From: Chloranthus sessilifolius
Lineage: Eukaryota; Streptophyta; Magnoliopsida; Chloranthales; Chloranthaceae
Assembly: GCA_021018995.1 (NCBI GenBank)
Contig: CM037593.1
Coordinates: 9,762,088 to 9,826,087 of the forward strand
Direction: 5' to 3'
Length of the DNA: 64,000 nucleotides
Shown: piece by piece, positions 1 to 13,000 of the stretch
Layout: the number at the start of each line of letters is the position of its first letter
How positions within the stretch are numbered: position 1 is the stretch's first letter
The notes under the pieces: generated by a model
What the model was told of the DNA's origin: nothing
Database searches by the model: none
Seen by the model: only the letters and a program-made list of their open reading frames with translations
Translations under genes and position numbers: made by a program

Positions 1-492
1 CCTCCCAGACAAATATGTCATGTGGGTATTATTTTTAAAAAAATTTACAAATCCAATCTACTTAATTACCATGGAAAGAATCACAAATTGAGGAGCCCAC
101 GTAAAAAAAAGACATAAATATCATCTCTTCTTTATATTGTCTAAAGGAAACATTTATATGGCCCACATCTAAAGAATAATTGCCATAACCATCTATTTGA
201 CTTGAACACAACACTCTCCACTTGGAAACCAACAGGCCTTTTCTCTTTGTTTCTAAGATCACACGATGAAACTTGGCAAACAAATCTATCTCAAAGAGCT
301 ATCTACGCTGCTTCTGGACAATGAGCAAACCAAATTTCAGAGCTCTAGGGGATGTAAATTTGATGCCTTGCCTACCGGAATCAACAACACATAAATCATT
401 ACATGCTCCAAAATATGATGCAATTTAGGGAACCAGCGCCGCCGAAATAATGGCTCTCATCGGAAAGATGCAATAATGCAACTCAGCCACCT
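1..492. other. No recognisable gene; upstream of or intronic to the WRKY gene
   Basis: I see no conserved coding segment on either strand. The missing 5' exons of the WRKY gene are not found here, nor between 644 and 1892, so this is either intron or flanking DNA. Confidence 0.4.
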
Positions 493-500
493 CTTAGCAT

Positions 501-635
501 CAAGGATCAAAATTTCGGGTTTCGTTTCAGTTTTGGAGGGGACCGAAACCAAAATTTTGGACCGAAATTTCGGTCCCATGTTATCGTTTTGGTGGGGACC
601 GAAACCGATCATTTCGGCCGAAATTTTGATCCTTG
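501..635. mobile_element. hAT-type MITE, family A (iterated GAAATTTCGG word)
   Basis: The 135-bp element begins CAAGGATCAAAATTTCGG and ends with the inverse complement, CCGAAATTTTGATCCTTG. It is flanked by a perfect 8-bp direct repeat, cttagcat, at 493-500 and 636-643. CA-starting inverted ends and 8-bp target duplications are the hallmark of hAT transposons. The inside is almost wholly made of ACCGAAA / TTTCGGTC words in both orientations. It has no coding capacity. Confidence 0.9.
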
Positions 636-1147
636 CTTAGCATCGTACATTTCATTCCATTCCTCTACTAATTTCATCGATCTTCAACCCCAACCCATCT
701 TGAGCAGTTTCATTGGAACAACGATTCTCTATCATAGCAGCAATGTCTATTGGAGAAGCTCTGGCAAGTGTGAATCTTTCAAGTGGATGTTTATGATTAG
801 AGCATATCTTATCTTAGTTAAATAATCACAGCTATAAATAAATTGCATACCGTCCTATCAAAGATCTTCAATGCTAGTCGTTAAAATATAAAAATAATAA
901 CGATATTAGGGTGCATAGATTTGTTCACACCGAGACAGCTATTCGCAAGATCATCACGTAGATACGGTATGATAATATAAAATAGTGTTGTGTGTACAAA
1001 AAGAATGAGTAGTAACAACACCTTTTCTTTATTAGCAATAATCTTGACTAATAGAGAAAGGGTTTTAATGAGAGATTTAATTAAACAGATACATATCGGC
1101 ATATACAGGCTGGTCCTAATCCGATACATATTTGTCAGATGGGTAAA

Positions 1148-1279
1148 TAGTTCTGATGATATTCCTACTGATCTTTATAGCTTACTCAGAAGATATCATA
1201 TATCTACTTTCTGTAGTTCTGATGATATTCCTACTGATCTCTATAGCTTACTCAGAAGATATCATATATCTACTTTTTG
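1148..1279. repeat. 66-bp tandem duplication
   Basis: Two nearly identical copies of a 66-bp unit starting tagttctgatgatattcc lie head to tail. The unit length is a multiple of three, so it stays open in frame, but nothing else suggests coding. Confidence 0.85.
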
Positions 1280-1476
1280 TAGATAATTGTTCTTTTGCTC
1301 TTTAAGGGTGCTGCGGATGCCGTAGCTCTTAAATTGTGAAACATTTTTTTGGTTGTTTGTGTTTCACTTTCTCCTTATTTTTCAATAAAAGGCTGTGGCC
1401 CCTAACACCTCATTATTTACAGATCAAAAAAATAAGATCAACAATACTGGACAACATTAAAGGATCTTTTTTATTT

Positions 1477-1479
<3 letters not shown>

Positions 1480-1546
<67 letters not shown>
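1480..1546. repeat. (TA)n microsatellite
   Basis: An uninterrupted run of roughly 33 TA dinucleotides. Confidence 0.95.
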
Positions 1547-1551
<5 letters not shown>

Positions 1552-1632
1552 ATAAATAAATAAATTATCTTAAGGACATTTTGGGAATATGTCCTTTAGA
1601 TGAGGCCCATATTTAAAATCGTGGTTATAATC

Positions 1633-1762
1633 CAAGGATCAAAATTTCAGCCAAAAATTTGTAATTTTGCCAGAAACCAAAATCCAAATTATCGGGCAAA
1701 ATTTCATATATCGGTTTTGGTCATGCCTGAAACCTTTATTCAACCCGAAATTTTGATCCTTG
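1633..1762. mobile_element. hAT-type MITE, family A
   Basis: This 130-bp element has the family A termini CAAGGATCAAAATTTC and GAAATTTTGATCCTTG. A perfect 8-bp duplication, ttataatc, flanks it at 1625-1632 and 1763-1770. It lies 130 bp upstream of the WRKY exon, probably inside the preceding intron. Confidence 0.9.
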
Positions 1763-1868
1763 TTATAATCAACCAAAATAAACACTTGAAGCAAAATTTA
1801 GAATGGGCTTTGGTATTGCCATCACACATGTACACCCCTTGAAACAGCCAAATTTATATTAAAATTAA

Positions 1869-4649
<2,781 letters not shown>

Positions 4650-4889
4650 ACTAATGGGTTTTGGGTGGCAGTAGCAAAAGTTGGTGTATTTTCTTCTGTA
4701 ATTTTTGGTTTTTTCAACTTATTTAATATAGTGTAATATTAATGATTGAGTGTTATAGTTTGCGAATAAAGTGGAATAGGGAAGTTGCTCTTCTTGTTGA
4801 CCATGGAGCAATAAGATTCAGAACTTTTTGTGGGTTGGATTTGGAGTTAGAATCTCTTCAGGATAGTTCCTTTTTCATTCTGTACGGAT

Positions 4890-5065
4890 ATGCTACTGAT
4901 ATCGGGCATCCGGCCTCTTATAGCACCAGGCTAAGTCCCCAGGAAAGTGCAACAGCCGGCACACACCGATCAGTAGGGATAAATTCTTGCGAGTGGCCAA
5001 CAAAGGGTGGGATTCGAACTCAGAACCTTCGCTCCTAGCCTACTATGCGCTTCTTCCCGCCAATT
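4890..5065 (-). mobile_element. tRNA-derived SINE fragment
   Basis: Read on the minus strand, a box-B-like GAGTTCGAATCC motif (complement near 5009-5020) is followed by a body containing TTTATCCCTACT. The 3' segment GTGCTATAAGAGGCCGGAT resembles the tails of the SINEs at 41961 and 42781. I could not define flanking duplications. Confidence 0.6.
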
Positions 5066-5659
5066 GCAACTTCGTAAGCATGTAGTGATTAGAAAGAGGA
5101 CTCATTGTGATAATTTTAGTAAACTATGGATTTTATATACTTAATTGAGTCCTCAAGATTATCATTATCATCATCATCACAGCCTTATCCCATATATATA
5201 TTTGGGGTCCGCTTGCGAGTCCTATCTCTCCATTCAAAATGGAGCTTAATACTCTGAGCAGTATTAAGCTCTTTATAACTTTAAAATCTTTCGTGTCCCT
5301 TCTCATTGTTTACCTTCAAGTCTTCACATGTCTTTCTCTTCTCCTACTTTGTTCTGCTTGTAGCCTCTCAACCCTTTGTACAGGTTCTTCTTATGGCCAC
5401 CTATGAATATGCCCAAACCACCTTAAGCCACATTCCGTATTTTTTCCTTTATAGACCACTCTCAAATTTCTTCCTATGCACTCTCAAATTTCCTTAAGAT
5501 CAAAGCTAACAAAATATGCTCCATTTTGAACATAAAATACATATAAATACAAACACAAAAATTCATCAATGGAGAGCCCATCCACATATTATTGCCAAGT
5601 ATACAGTGAAACAAGGGATTAGATAAAGAAACTAAATGCAATACACCAACTTCTAAGAC
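5066..5659. other. Convergent intergenic space, nothing recognised
   Basis: The space lies between the 3' ends of the WRKY and PPR genes. A short atc/atcatcatcatc-rich patch near 5160-5210 with 'cttatcccatatata' resembles the 3' end of RTE retrotransposons, but it is too short to assign. Confidence 0.4.
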
Positions 5660-7567
5660 TCATATGATCTCACACAAATTTTGTTGTCTCACCTCCATCC
5701 AGCTACAACCAGGAATTTTCTTCAGTCCCCTATCATTCATCATCTTTCTAACCCTTTCTACATCACTCCACCTTCCCTTTTCAGCGTACATATGAGAAAG
5801 AATCACAAATGGAGTTGGGTCATTAGGCTCGGACTTTGTAAGCCTCTGAGCCATTTCTTCACCCAATTCAACATCACCATGGCACCTACATGCACCAAGC
5901 AAAGAAGCATACACAGAACTAGAAGGTTCTGAAAGCTCCCGAATTAGATCTCGAGCTTCTTGTAGCTTCCCGGCTCGACCCAAAAGATCGACCATGCAAC
6001 CATAATGCTCGGGGCTTGGTAATATGCCATGATCTCTACTCATCTTTACAAAGATCTCCAACCCTTTATCAACCCAACCACCATGACTACATACTGATAG
6101 AATACTAACAAAAGTAGCTGAATTGGGCACAATTTTTTCCCCTACCATATGATCAAAAATCTCAAGTGCCAATTCATTCTCCCCATTCCTTCCATAGCCT
6201 GCAATCATCGCATTCCACATTACCGGATCACTGACTTCCTTCCTTTCACTCCGATCAAAGATCCGACAAGCCAGATGAGAACACTCGCATTTCATGTACA
6301 TGTCAATGAGAGCGGTCAAAACAAAGTCGTCATGATCTACGACCATCCGAATCATGCGGCCGTGGATCTCTTCCCCGTGACGGAGATAGGAGAGCATCGA
6401 ACAAACTGGCAGAAGACTAGTAAGTAACTTTAAACTTGGGTTTCTTACACAAACTTTTGAGTTCATCTTTCTGAAGTACCTAAAAGCTTCCACTCCATTC
6501 CCCTGTCGAGAGAACCCACTGACCATTACATTCCATGTGGCCATATCAGGCTCAAATCCTTGTGATTCTAACTGCTCAAAAAGCTCAACAGCAACATCAC
6601 AGTGGCCATGAGAAAACATTCCAGAGATCAATGAGTTCCATGTTACTAAGTTCTTGTTACTCAACTCCATGAACACCTGATAAGCCCATTTCAAAGACCC
6701 ACATTTAGAGTACATGTCTATGAGCGAAGTCCCCATCTTCACATCAGAACCCACTTCGAGTTTTGTTATTAAACAATGAATTTGCCTACCAAACTCCAGA
6801 TCATCCATATCTGAACATGCGCAAAGAACAGAAATCAGTGTCACTGAACTAAATCTTTGTCCACAAAATGTTCTCATTTCATTAAAAATAGTGGACACCA
6901 TAAGTGGGTACTTATTATGTACTACTCCTGAAATAAAAGCATTATAGCTTACCACATTCTTTTCTTTAATCAGTCCAAAAACACGGAAAACTGAACCCAA
7001 TTCTCCAAACTTAGAGTACATTGTCAACATTGCAGTGGCCACATAAACATCGAAATCGACCCCCATTTTTATTGCGAAACCATGTACTTGCAACCCATGT
7101 TCTATGACTTCGCAAGCAGGTAAAACACTCGCGAAAGTGACTGAATTGGGCCTGAAACCCCACAAACCAACCAGTTTAAACACACACATGGCTTCTCTAA
7201 AATACCCATTTCTCCAGAAGCCGCAAACAACAGTGTTGAATGAAGCTATGTTTCTGTGAGGCATATTATCAAACACGGTGAAAGCATCTTCTGATGAACC
7301 AAATTTAAAGTACATATCTATGAGTGATGTGGCTGTGTAAGTATGATAATTGAAACCTGTTTTTAAAAGATGGGCATGGATGATCTGGCCATGTGAAGGT
7401 GTTCTTAGATTCTTACAAGCTTTTAAAAGAAATGGGAAAGTGAAGTTGTTGGGTTTAGAACCAGAGGAAAGCAATTGGGTGTAGGAGATGATAGCTTCTT
7501 TGTATAATCCATCTAGAACCAGTTTTGGGATATTTTGGCCCATGGCCTTTTTACTAAAAGGACCCAA
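5660..7567 (-). CDS. Pentatricopeptide repeat protein, PLS class, E subgroup (At2g02750-like)
   Basis: This intronless 635-codon gene encodes a helical-repeat RNA-binding protein of the plant PPR family. These proteins normally act in mitochondria or plastids on RNA editing, splicing or stability. Tandem PPR motifs alternate in P, L and S forms from about residue 30 to 500; typical pieces are YTATSLIDMYFKFG, TSLIDMYSKCGSLKWAY and VTWNSLISGM. The E domain follows (EHYGCMVDLLGRAGKLQEA, SSVYASLLGACRCHGD, LSHMYAEKGRWSDVERVR, GCSWMEV). There is no DYW deaminase domain. Motif order and wording match Arabidopsis At2g02750 from memory, including its TWNVMVSGFSRQG-type segment. A second in-frame Met at residue 9 could be the start. 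I see no strong transit peptide. The gene has no internal stop and looks functional; its RNA target is unknown. Confidence 0.93.
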   Translation of the reverse strand: MGPFSKKAMGQNIPKLVLDGLYKEAIISYTQLLSSGSKPNNFTFPFLLKACKNLRTPSHGQIIHAHLLKTGFNYHTYTATSLIDMYFKFGSSEDAFTVFDNMPHRNIASFNTVVCGFWRNGYFREAMCVFKLVGLWGFRPNSVTFASVLPACEVIEHGLQVHGFAIKMGVDFDVYVATAMLTMYSKFGELGSVFRVFGLIKEKNVVSYNAFISGVVHNKYPLMVSTIFNEMRTFCGQRFSSVTLISVLCACSDMDDLEFGRQIHCLITKLEVGSDVKMGTSLIDMYSKCGSLKWAYQVFMELSNKNLVTWNSLISGMFSHGHCDVAVELFEQLESQGFEPDMATWNVMVSGFSRQGNGVEAFRYFRKMNSKVCVRNPSLKLLTSLLPVCSMLSYLRHGEEIHGRMIRMVVDHDDFVLTALIDMYMKCECSHLACRIFDRSERKEVSDPVMWNAMIAGYGRNGENELALEIFDHMVGEKIVPNSATFVSILSVCSHGGWVDKGLEIFVKMSRDHGILPSPEHYGCMVDLLGRAGKLQEARDLIRELSEPSSSVYASLLGACRCHGDVELGEEMAQRLTKSEPNDPTPFVILSHMYAEKGRWSDVERVRKMMNDRGLKKIPGCSWMEVRQQNLCEII

Positions 7568-7662
7568 AAGGTGTTCTTGGTATTAGGTGTTTTGGGCTGA
7601 GGTCCGATTCCCTACTTTGTTGAATCGCTCGATTCGATTCAGGTTCGCAATCCCCTATTATC

Positions 7663-8038
7663 TACGGGTGCAAAAAAATTAAAACCAAAAGCCAAAAACT
7701 GACCCTTCCGAACCGGCCCGAACCCAACCAAAATCAATTGAAAAACAACACCTAACCAAACCGATTCGGCCCTCTTCGGTTTCAGTTTTGGTACCTAAAA
7801 ACCAAAAATCAGCTGAGTAGGTTGAGAAAACCGAAAAAACACCGAATATATATATATATATATGAAGCAAAATCGAAAACCAAACTGAACCGACCGAATC
7901 AGTTTCCACTTGGGAGGTAGAAAAGTTCGATTAACTGAAAGCAAAACCGAAATGTTTTAGTTAGGGTTTGGTTTTGCAGAAACCAGGCCAGAAACCGAAA
8001 TTTCAGTTTCGGTTTGGTTAACCAAATCTGTACCCCTA
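7663..8038. mobile_element. hAT-type MITE (iterated ACCAAACCGA word)
   Basis: Left end TACGGGTGCAAAA pairs with right end GTACCCCTA. The flanks ctattatc (7655-7662) and ttattatc (8039-8046) match at 7 of 8 positions. The inside is made of AACCGAAA / TTCGGTTT words plus a short (TA)n. It lies about 100 bp upstream of the PPR start codon, so it may sit in that gene's promoter. Confidence 0.75.
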
Positions 8039-8125
8039 TTATTATCCAGAAAACCCGATTTCCTAAGGGTAGGACGAGTTTTAAAAGTATTTATTAATTT
8101 TATAATATAGATTTACATTCTCAAA

Positions 8126-8416
8126 TAAATGAGGGGTAGCCTCATACCGTAGGTGACTTACCTACTCCCCAATCACTTGGCACCCAATCTCATGGGTATC
8201 ATGGATGGGAGCGGCTCGGTGATCATAGTCGTACAATTAACTCTTTTGACAGCATAATTTTATATTTTTATTTTAACTTTTTTCGCATAATAAGTATAAT
8301 CACCAAGCCGCTCCTATCCATGGCCTCCGATTATTTAATTGGGTACCACGTGACTACAAACTAGTGAGACCAAGTAAGTTACTCGGTACATGGTACCAGG
8401 CTACCTTTACCCCTAA
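8126..8416. mobile_element. Foldback-like MITE
   Basis: The outer arms (ggggtagcctcatacc...; complement of ...ggtaccaggctacctttacccct) and inner arms (gggagcggctcggtgatca / tgatt...caccaagccgctcc) pair as a hairpin. No clear target duplication was found, so the superfamily is open. Confidence 0.55.
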
Positions 8417-8481
8417 ATGAAATGCACATGACCACTTGGCTAGTTATAAAATATATAAATTATAAAGTCTTAGCTTCAATT

Positions 8482-8665
8482 ATACTGACAAATTTCATTT
8501 TCAGTAATTTTTCCGTGGGGGATCATTTCAGTACATTTCGGATTAATTTCGATATCTTTCAGAAAAAATTTGAGAATGTTTCGGGGATTAAAAGTATACA
8601 AAAAATATATTTAATGTTTTTTAAAAAAATTACTATAATATATACTAAATTACTAACATATTTAA

Positions 8666-8716
<51 letters not shown>

Positions 8717-8820
8717 TAAACCGAAATCTCATCAAAAATTACCAAAATTTACCCAAAATTTTCATTTGACCCCCTTTTCGGTGAATTTCACCGAATTTTG
8801 GCAAAATTTATATCACTTGG
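8482..8820. mobile_element. hAT-type MITE, family C (iterated AATTTCGG word)
   Basis: The flanking 8-bp repeats are perfect: cttcaatt at 8474-8481 and 8821-8828. The ends ATACTGACAAATTTC and GGCAAAATTTATATCACTTGG are diverged inverted repeats. The same family recurs at 19163 and 25022. It carries an internal (TAA)n microsatellite (about 8669-8712). Confidence 0.85.
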
Positions 8821-8993
8821 CTTCAATTCAAATCCCCTCTTCATGCTTTTAAAACTTGTACTATAAAAGAAATACTTTAGCATTAACTAATTAATTCGCT
8901 TGTCATACTGAATTGGGTTTGATGTACCCAATTCCTGATTACTTTGCAATGTTTGGCAAAAGTTTGCATGATTGACAATCTTAGGCCATGTTT

Positions 8994-9212
8994 GGCAAAG
9001 CTACTTCCGAACAGCACTTTATAAGGTAAAATATGGGTCAAAAGCATTTCCATCCAAAGATATGGACACCTTTAGCTGAAATGGGTGTGTTGGATATAGA
9101 CACCTCTAGCTGAAATTGGTTTGTTTGGAGAAGTAGCCCTAGAGGAGTCTTGGGGCGGAAAGTGCACCTCACCCAATATTTTACCTTGAAAACAACTTTG
9201 CCAAACAGAACC
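8994..9212. mobile_element. Tourist-like (PIF/Harbinger) MITE
   Basis: The inverted ends GGCCATGTTTGGCAAAG and CTTTGCCAAACAGAACC are bounded by TTA duplications (8991-8993, 9213-9215). TTA/TAA target sites and GGCC-like termini are typical of PIF/Harbinger MITEs. Confidence 0.75.
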
Positions 9213-9256
9213 TTATTCATGATACATTGTTGTAGTTGAGTTATGAGGATCCCTTA

Positions 9257-9486
9257 GGCTGCGTTTGGGTTAGCTCTTTCAAGGCAGAGAGCAGCTCTTT
9301 CACTCTGACAAAAAACTGTTATCACCTTTGGTAACACAACTCCTCGCCCCATTTTACCAAGCAGAGAGTTGTTTTAAGTAATAAAATTGCTCTCTGCCTG
9401 CTCCCTGCTCCCTGCTCCCTGTCATTCTGACAAAGGATATGCAGAGAGATGCTTCTGCTCTTATAAGAGCTAACGGAAACACAGCC
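9257..9486. mobile_element. Tourist-like (PIF/Harbinger) MITE
   Basis: Ends GGCTGCGTTTGGGTTAGCTCTT and AAGAGCTAACGGAAACACAGCC are inverted repeats of about 22 bp. They are flanked by TTA (9254-9256, 9487-9489). An internal ctgctccc triplication is present. The element begins only 41 bp after the preceding Tourist copy's duplication. Confidence 0.8.
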
Positions 9487-9489
9487 TTA

Positions 9490-10053
9490 GAATCTTGCTT
9501 AGCTCACTTTGGAGCTGCTTTCGATAGCCAAAAATCAATTGAGGTGAATGCAATGCTAGCTTCTGTTTTTTGAAAAGTGAGATTATATTTCCAAAAGAGA
9601 AATACAACACTAATCAGCACGAGAAAGACAAAAAGCAGAACGCAATGCTAGCTTATGTCCCCCATGAATACTAAGAACTATCCAAAATAAGCTATAGATA
9701 TATGCAGTATAATAGCTAGAAATTTTGGCACAACACGAAACTCACAAGTCACTACCCACCCATAGTTTTAAATATCGATTTTCCGATACATTTCTTCCAT
9801 GGTTAAAATTGAATCTAGACATCATTTCCAACACGATGCTTCTGAAAATATGCCTAAATAGGCTTGCTTTGCTCAATGCAAACCCCTACTTAAATCATTC
9901 CGCCATGCTCAAAACCTCAAGCATCTCGTCGTGGATGTTTCTTTTCAGGCAAAATTTAAAACCACAAACCCACCAGACTATAGCTGTGATCGTCCTATAG
10001 ATATAAATATCAAATGGGTTCCCCAAAAAATCCGAAGTGGTTTGTTTTTAATT
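9490..10053. other. 3' flank of the GUF1 gene, nothing recognised
   Basis: No conserved coding segment is seen. The 3' untranslated region and polyadenylation site of the minus-strand GUF1 gene should lie here, but I cannot place them. Confidence 0.4.
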
Positions 10054-13000
10054 TCATGACACCTTCAACAGCTCTTGGAAAGCCTCCTGTGGTATATCGA
10101 CAGAACCGACTCGCTTCATCCGCTTCTTCCCTTCCTTCTGCTTCTCCAACAGCTTCTTCTTCCGTGTCACATCACCTCCATAGCACTTCGCAAGTACGTT
10201 TTTTCTCATCGCCGAAATGCTGTGAAAACAGGGGAAAATGTAAGATGCTCCTTCAAGTGAAGGGTGTTCTGTAACATTGCCTCCATAGGGTCTGAAAATG
10301 TAGAGTTTACTCTAATAACTGATCAAAGAATCCGAAAGATTAAAAAAATAATAATAATAAATAAATAAATAAAATTATATGTATATTGATTTATTAAGGT
10401 ATCATAACAACTAGATGCTAAGGGCATGCATGAATAATACCAACAGAGGTGGCAAAAATTCAACCAAAACATGCGAGCAGGAAAATGGTATATGGAATCC
10501 ATCAAAGAAAAACAAAAACAATAGCTTCGAAAAGAGCTGTAATTAGGTGGGTGAGCCTGTGCGCCTCCTCTTCATCGGTAACGTAAATATGGTACACTTG
10601 GCCATTGTCTACATGGGTTAAGCCAAAAATCGGATCATTGAACAATCCTGAACATCTGATCAAGAGCCTTCAATGAAAGGAAACACGGTCATGGACAACA
10701 GTGCGCACTTGAACAAAAGTGATCTGATTGGATGCTTAAGTTTGAATACTCCTATGAGCATGGTGTTTGTGCCGGGCCTTGTCTAGACAATGCCCTGCCA
10801 AATGGATAACTTGGACTCGCAAAGATGTGTTCCAAGCAAGGTATCAGCATCGGTATTGGGTATCGGTCCATCTTACACCCATCCGTATCGGCCGATACGG
10901 ATATGGTATCACCGATATCAAATCGGCGTCTCATTTATTTTGAAAAAAAAAAAACTGAAAATAAGATTAAAAAATAATTGGTAACAGTCAGTAACGGCCA
11001 ATATAGAGACAATATCAGCCAATACTGACCCCTATTGGTCCGATATTGATACCGATACCACCCTGATACCTGTACCTGGAGGTATCGCTATCAGTTCTCG
11101 ATGAAACCACCCGATACTTACATGTATCAGCCAAGTTTTGATACCATGGTTCCATGTTTACATATTTGGTGACCCCTCCACCTAATAGCATCTTTCTGAA
11201 ATATATAGAGGTCTGAACCACGTTACAAAGCAAGGCCGGCAGAAGCAACCAATCACGTGGCTCTATTTTAAGTTTCTAACAGCAGGGTCTTACAATGTTA
11301 TCCTTCTTAGTGAACTATAGTACATAAAGGTCAGTATCTTACGTTTCCCTTGCAATAACCTTTGACCCAATAGCAGCTTGTATTGTAATCTCAAACATTT
11401 GCCTGTCAAATATCAGTCAAATATTAGGCTTTTGACAGAAAAACACGGCAAAAGGAGGGATGTTATTTGAGATTTAGGGCTGTAAACGAATTGGATTGGG
11501 TTTAGGTCTGATCGGGGTCCAACCCGATTACAATCTAAGTCAATCCAAACCCAACTTAACCCAATTATTTCAGGCGTAAAACCGAACCTGGCCCAACCAA
11601 AAATTAGCAAAAACTACGATTGGGTCAGGTCGGGTTGGGGTAGGTTGGGTAGGATATTAGCTAGGAAACCGGGTCAGATCAGGTAAGATTGGGGTCGGGT
11701 TCAGGCTAAGTACCGACAACACAAACCAAACCCGAATAATAAATGGATCGAGATTTCCAACCCAACCCGACCTAATAGGCCAGATTTTCAACAAGAACCT
11801 AACTCATGGCAGGTTAGGTCACTCAATCCATTGGGTCAAACCGCCCGATTTGCATCCCATTTTATATTATAGCATGCGTTACAGATTGGGTTTGGCAATA
11901 TTAACCTGTCTATGAATTTCTTCAGCTTCTCAACCAGTTCACGACCAATCCGCTGTGCCTTCAGATTATGAACAATGGTTGCCATAGCATCAACAGGTTG
12001 CCCATTGAGGAGGATATCAAGCTTCACCAAATCAGAGGCTTGATACCTGTTAAACAGAATAATTACACAAAAAAGTAATATATGACTCTTTATTCCACTA
12101 GGGTAGTAAGATAAATATCAGTCAACAAATATGAAGACCTAAAATTTCACCCTTCGGATTCTTTATGGGAACTAAAAATTACAATTATCCCGAAAAAATG
12201 ATACAGGATTGCAGATATTTTATGAAAATAATTTGTTAGGCACATTCAGAAGAAAACCATATGACCTGTAGAGGATTATAATAATTATATGAGCTTATCA
12301 TATTATTTAATTTTCTTACCAAATCCGTATTTAGAAAAAGTAAAATTAATTAATAATAAAAGGGCACCTCTATTCGCGCCAACAGGTTTTCTGAAAGAGC
12401 CAACGTGTCTTGTAACTCATTGACTGCTTCAAATCGGACCATGGAGATCGTTCACCCCGATCTTCCACACAATAAATCTTGAGATCATGATCTTACCATC
12501 AGACGGTAAGTTTTTTATTCCATGTATCACAGATCCCAAAAATAGGGCCCTAAAATAGCATTTGAGTGTGATGTGTGTCATGTGATTTTAGGCCACGTTT
12601 TGGGTTCCGTGCCATGTGGAATCAAAAACTGGTTGTCCGATGGTATGCTTATGGTCTCAAGATCCACTGTATAGAAGATCAGGGCAAAAAACGATCTCCA
12701 TCATCTGATTCCAACCAGTTGATAGGTTTCAAGGGGTTTCGGGGCGTTGGCGCTTTCAGTAAACCTGTTGGCGCAAATAGAGGTACCCTAAATAAAATTG
12801 ATGAATATGGAAAACACTTAATTATCCCCAACTCTAATATACAGTGCAGGTTCAGGATACCATGCTCAGCATATGAGACTAATAACCAACAGTTCAAAAC
12901 CTTTGCATTTAAAAAACTTAACCCAACCTTGTATCCACTAGTTTTAAGAAGAGGCATCGCTAATTTTCTTTTTTGTTTTACCATTAAATCACTGTTACGA

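Noticed and set aside
4742-5038. 98-codon open frame downstream of the WRKY gene
   Set aside because: Most of it is a reverse-oriented SINE fragment.
11475-11859. Calling this element hAT on target duplication as well as ends
   Set aside because: The flanking 8-mers do not match, so it is listed on its ends and word structure only, at lower confidence.
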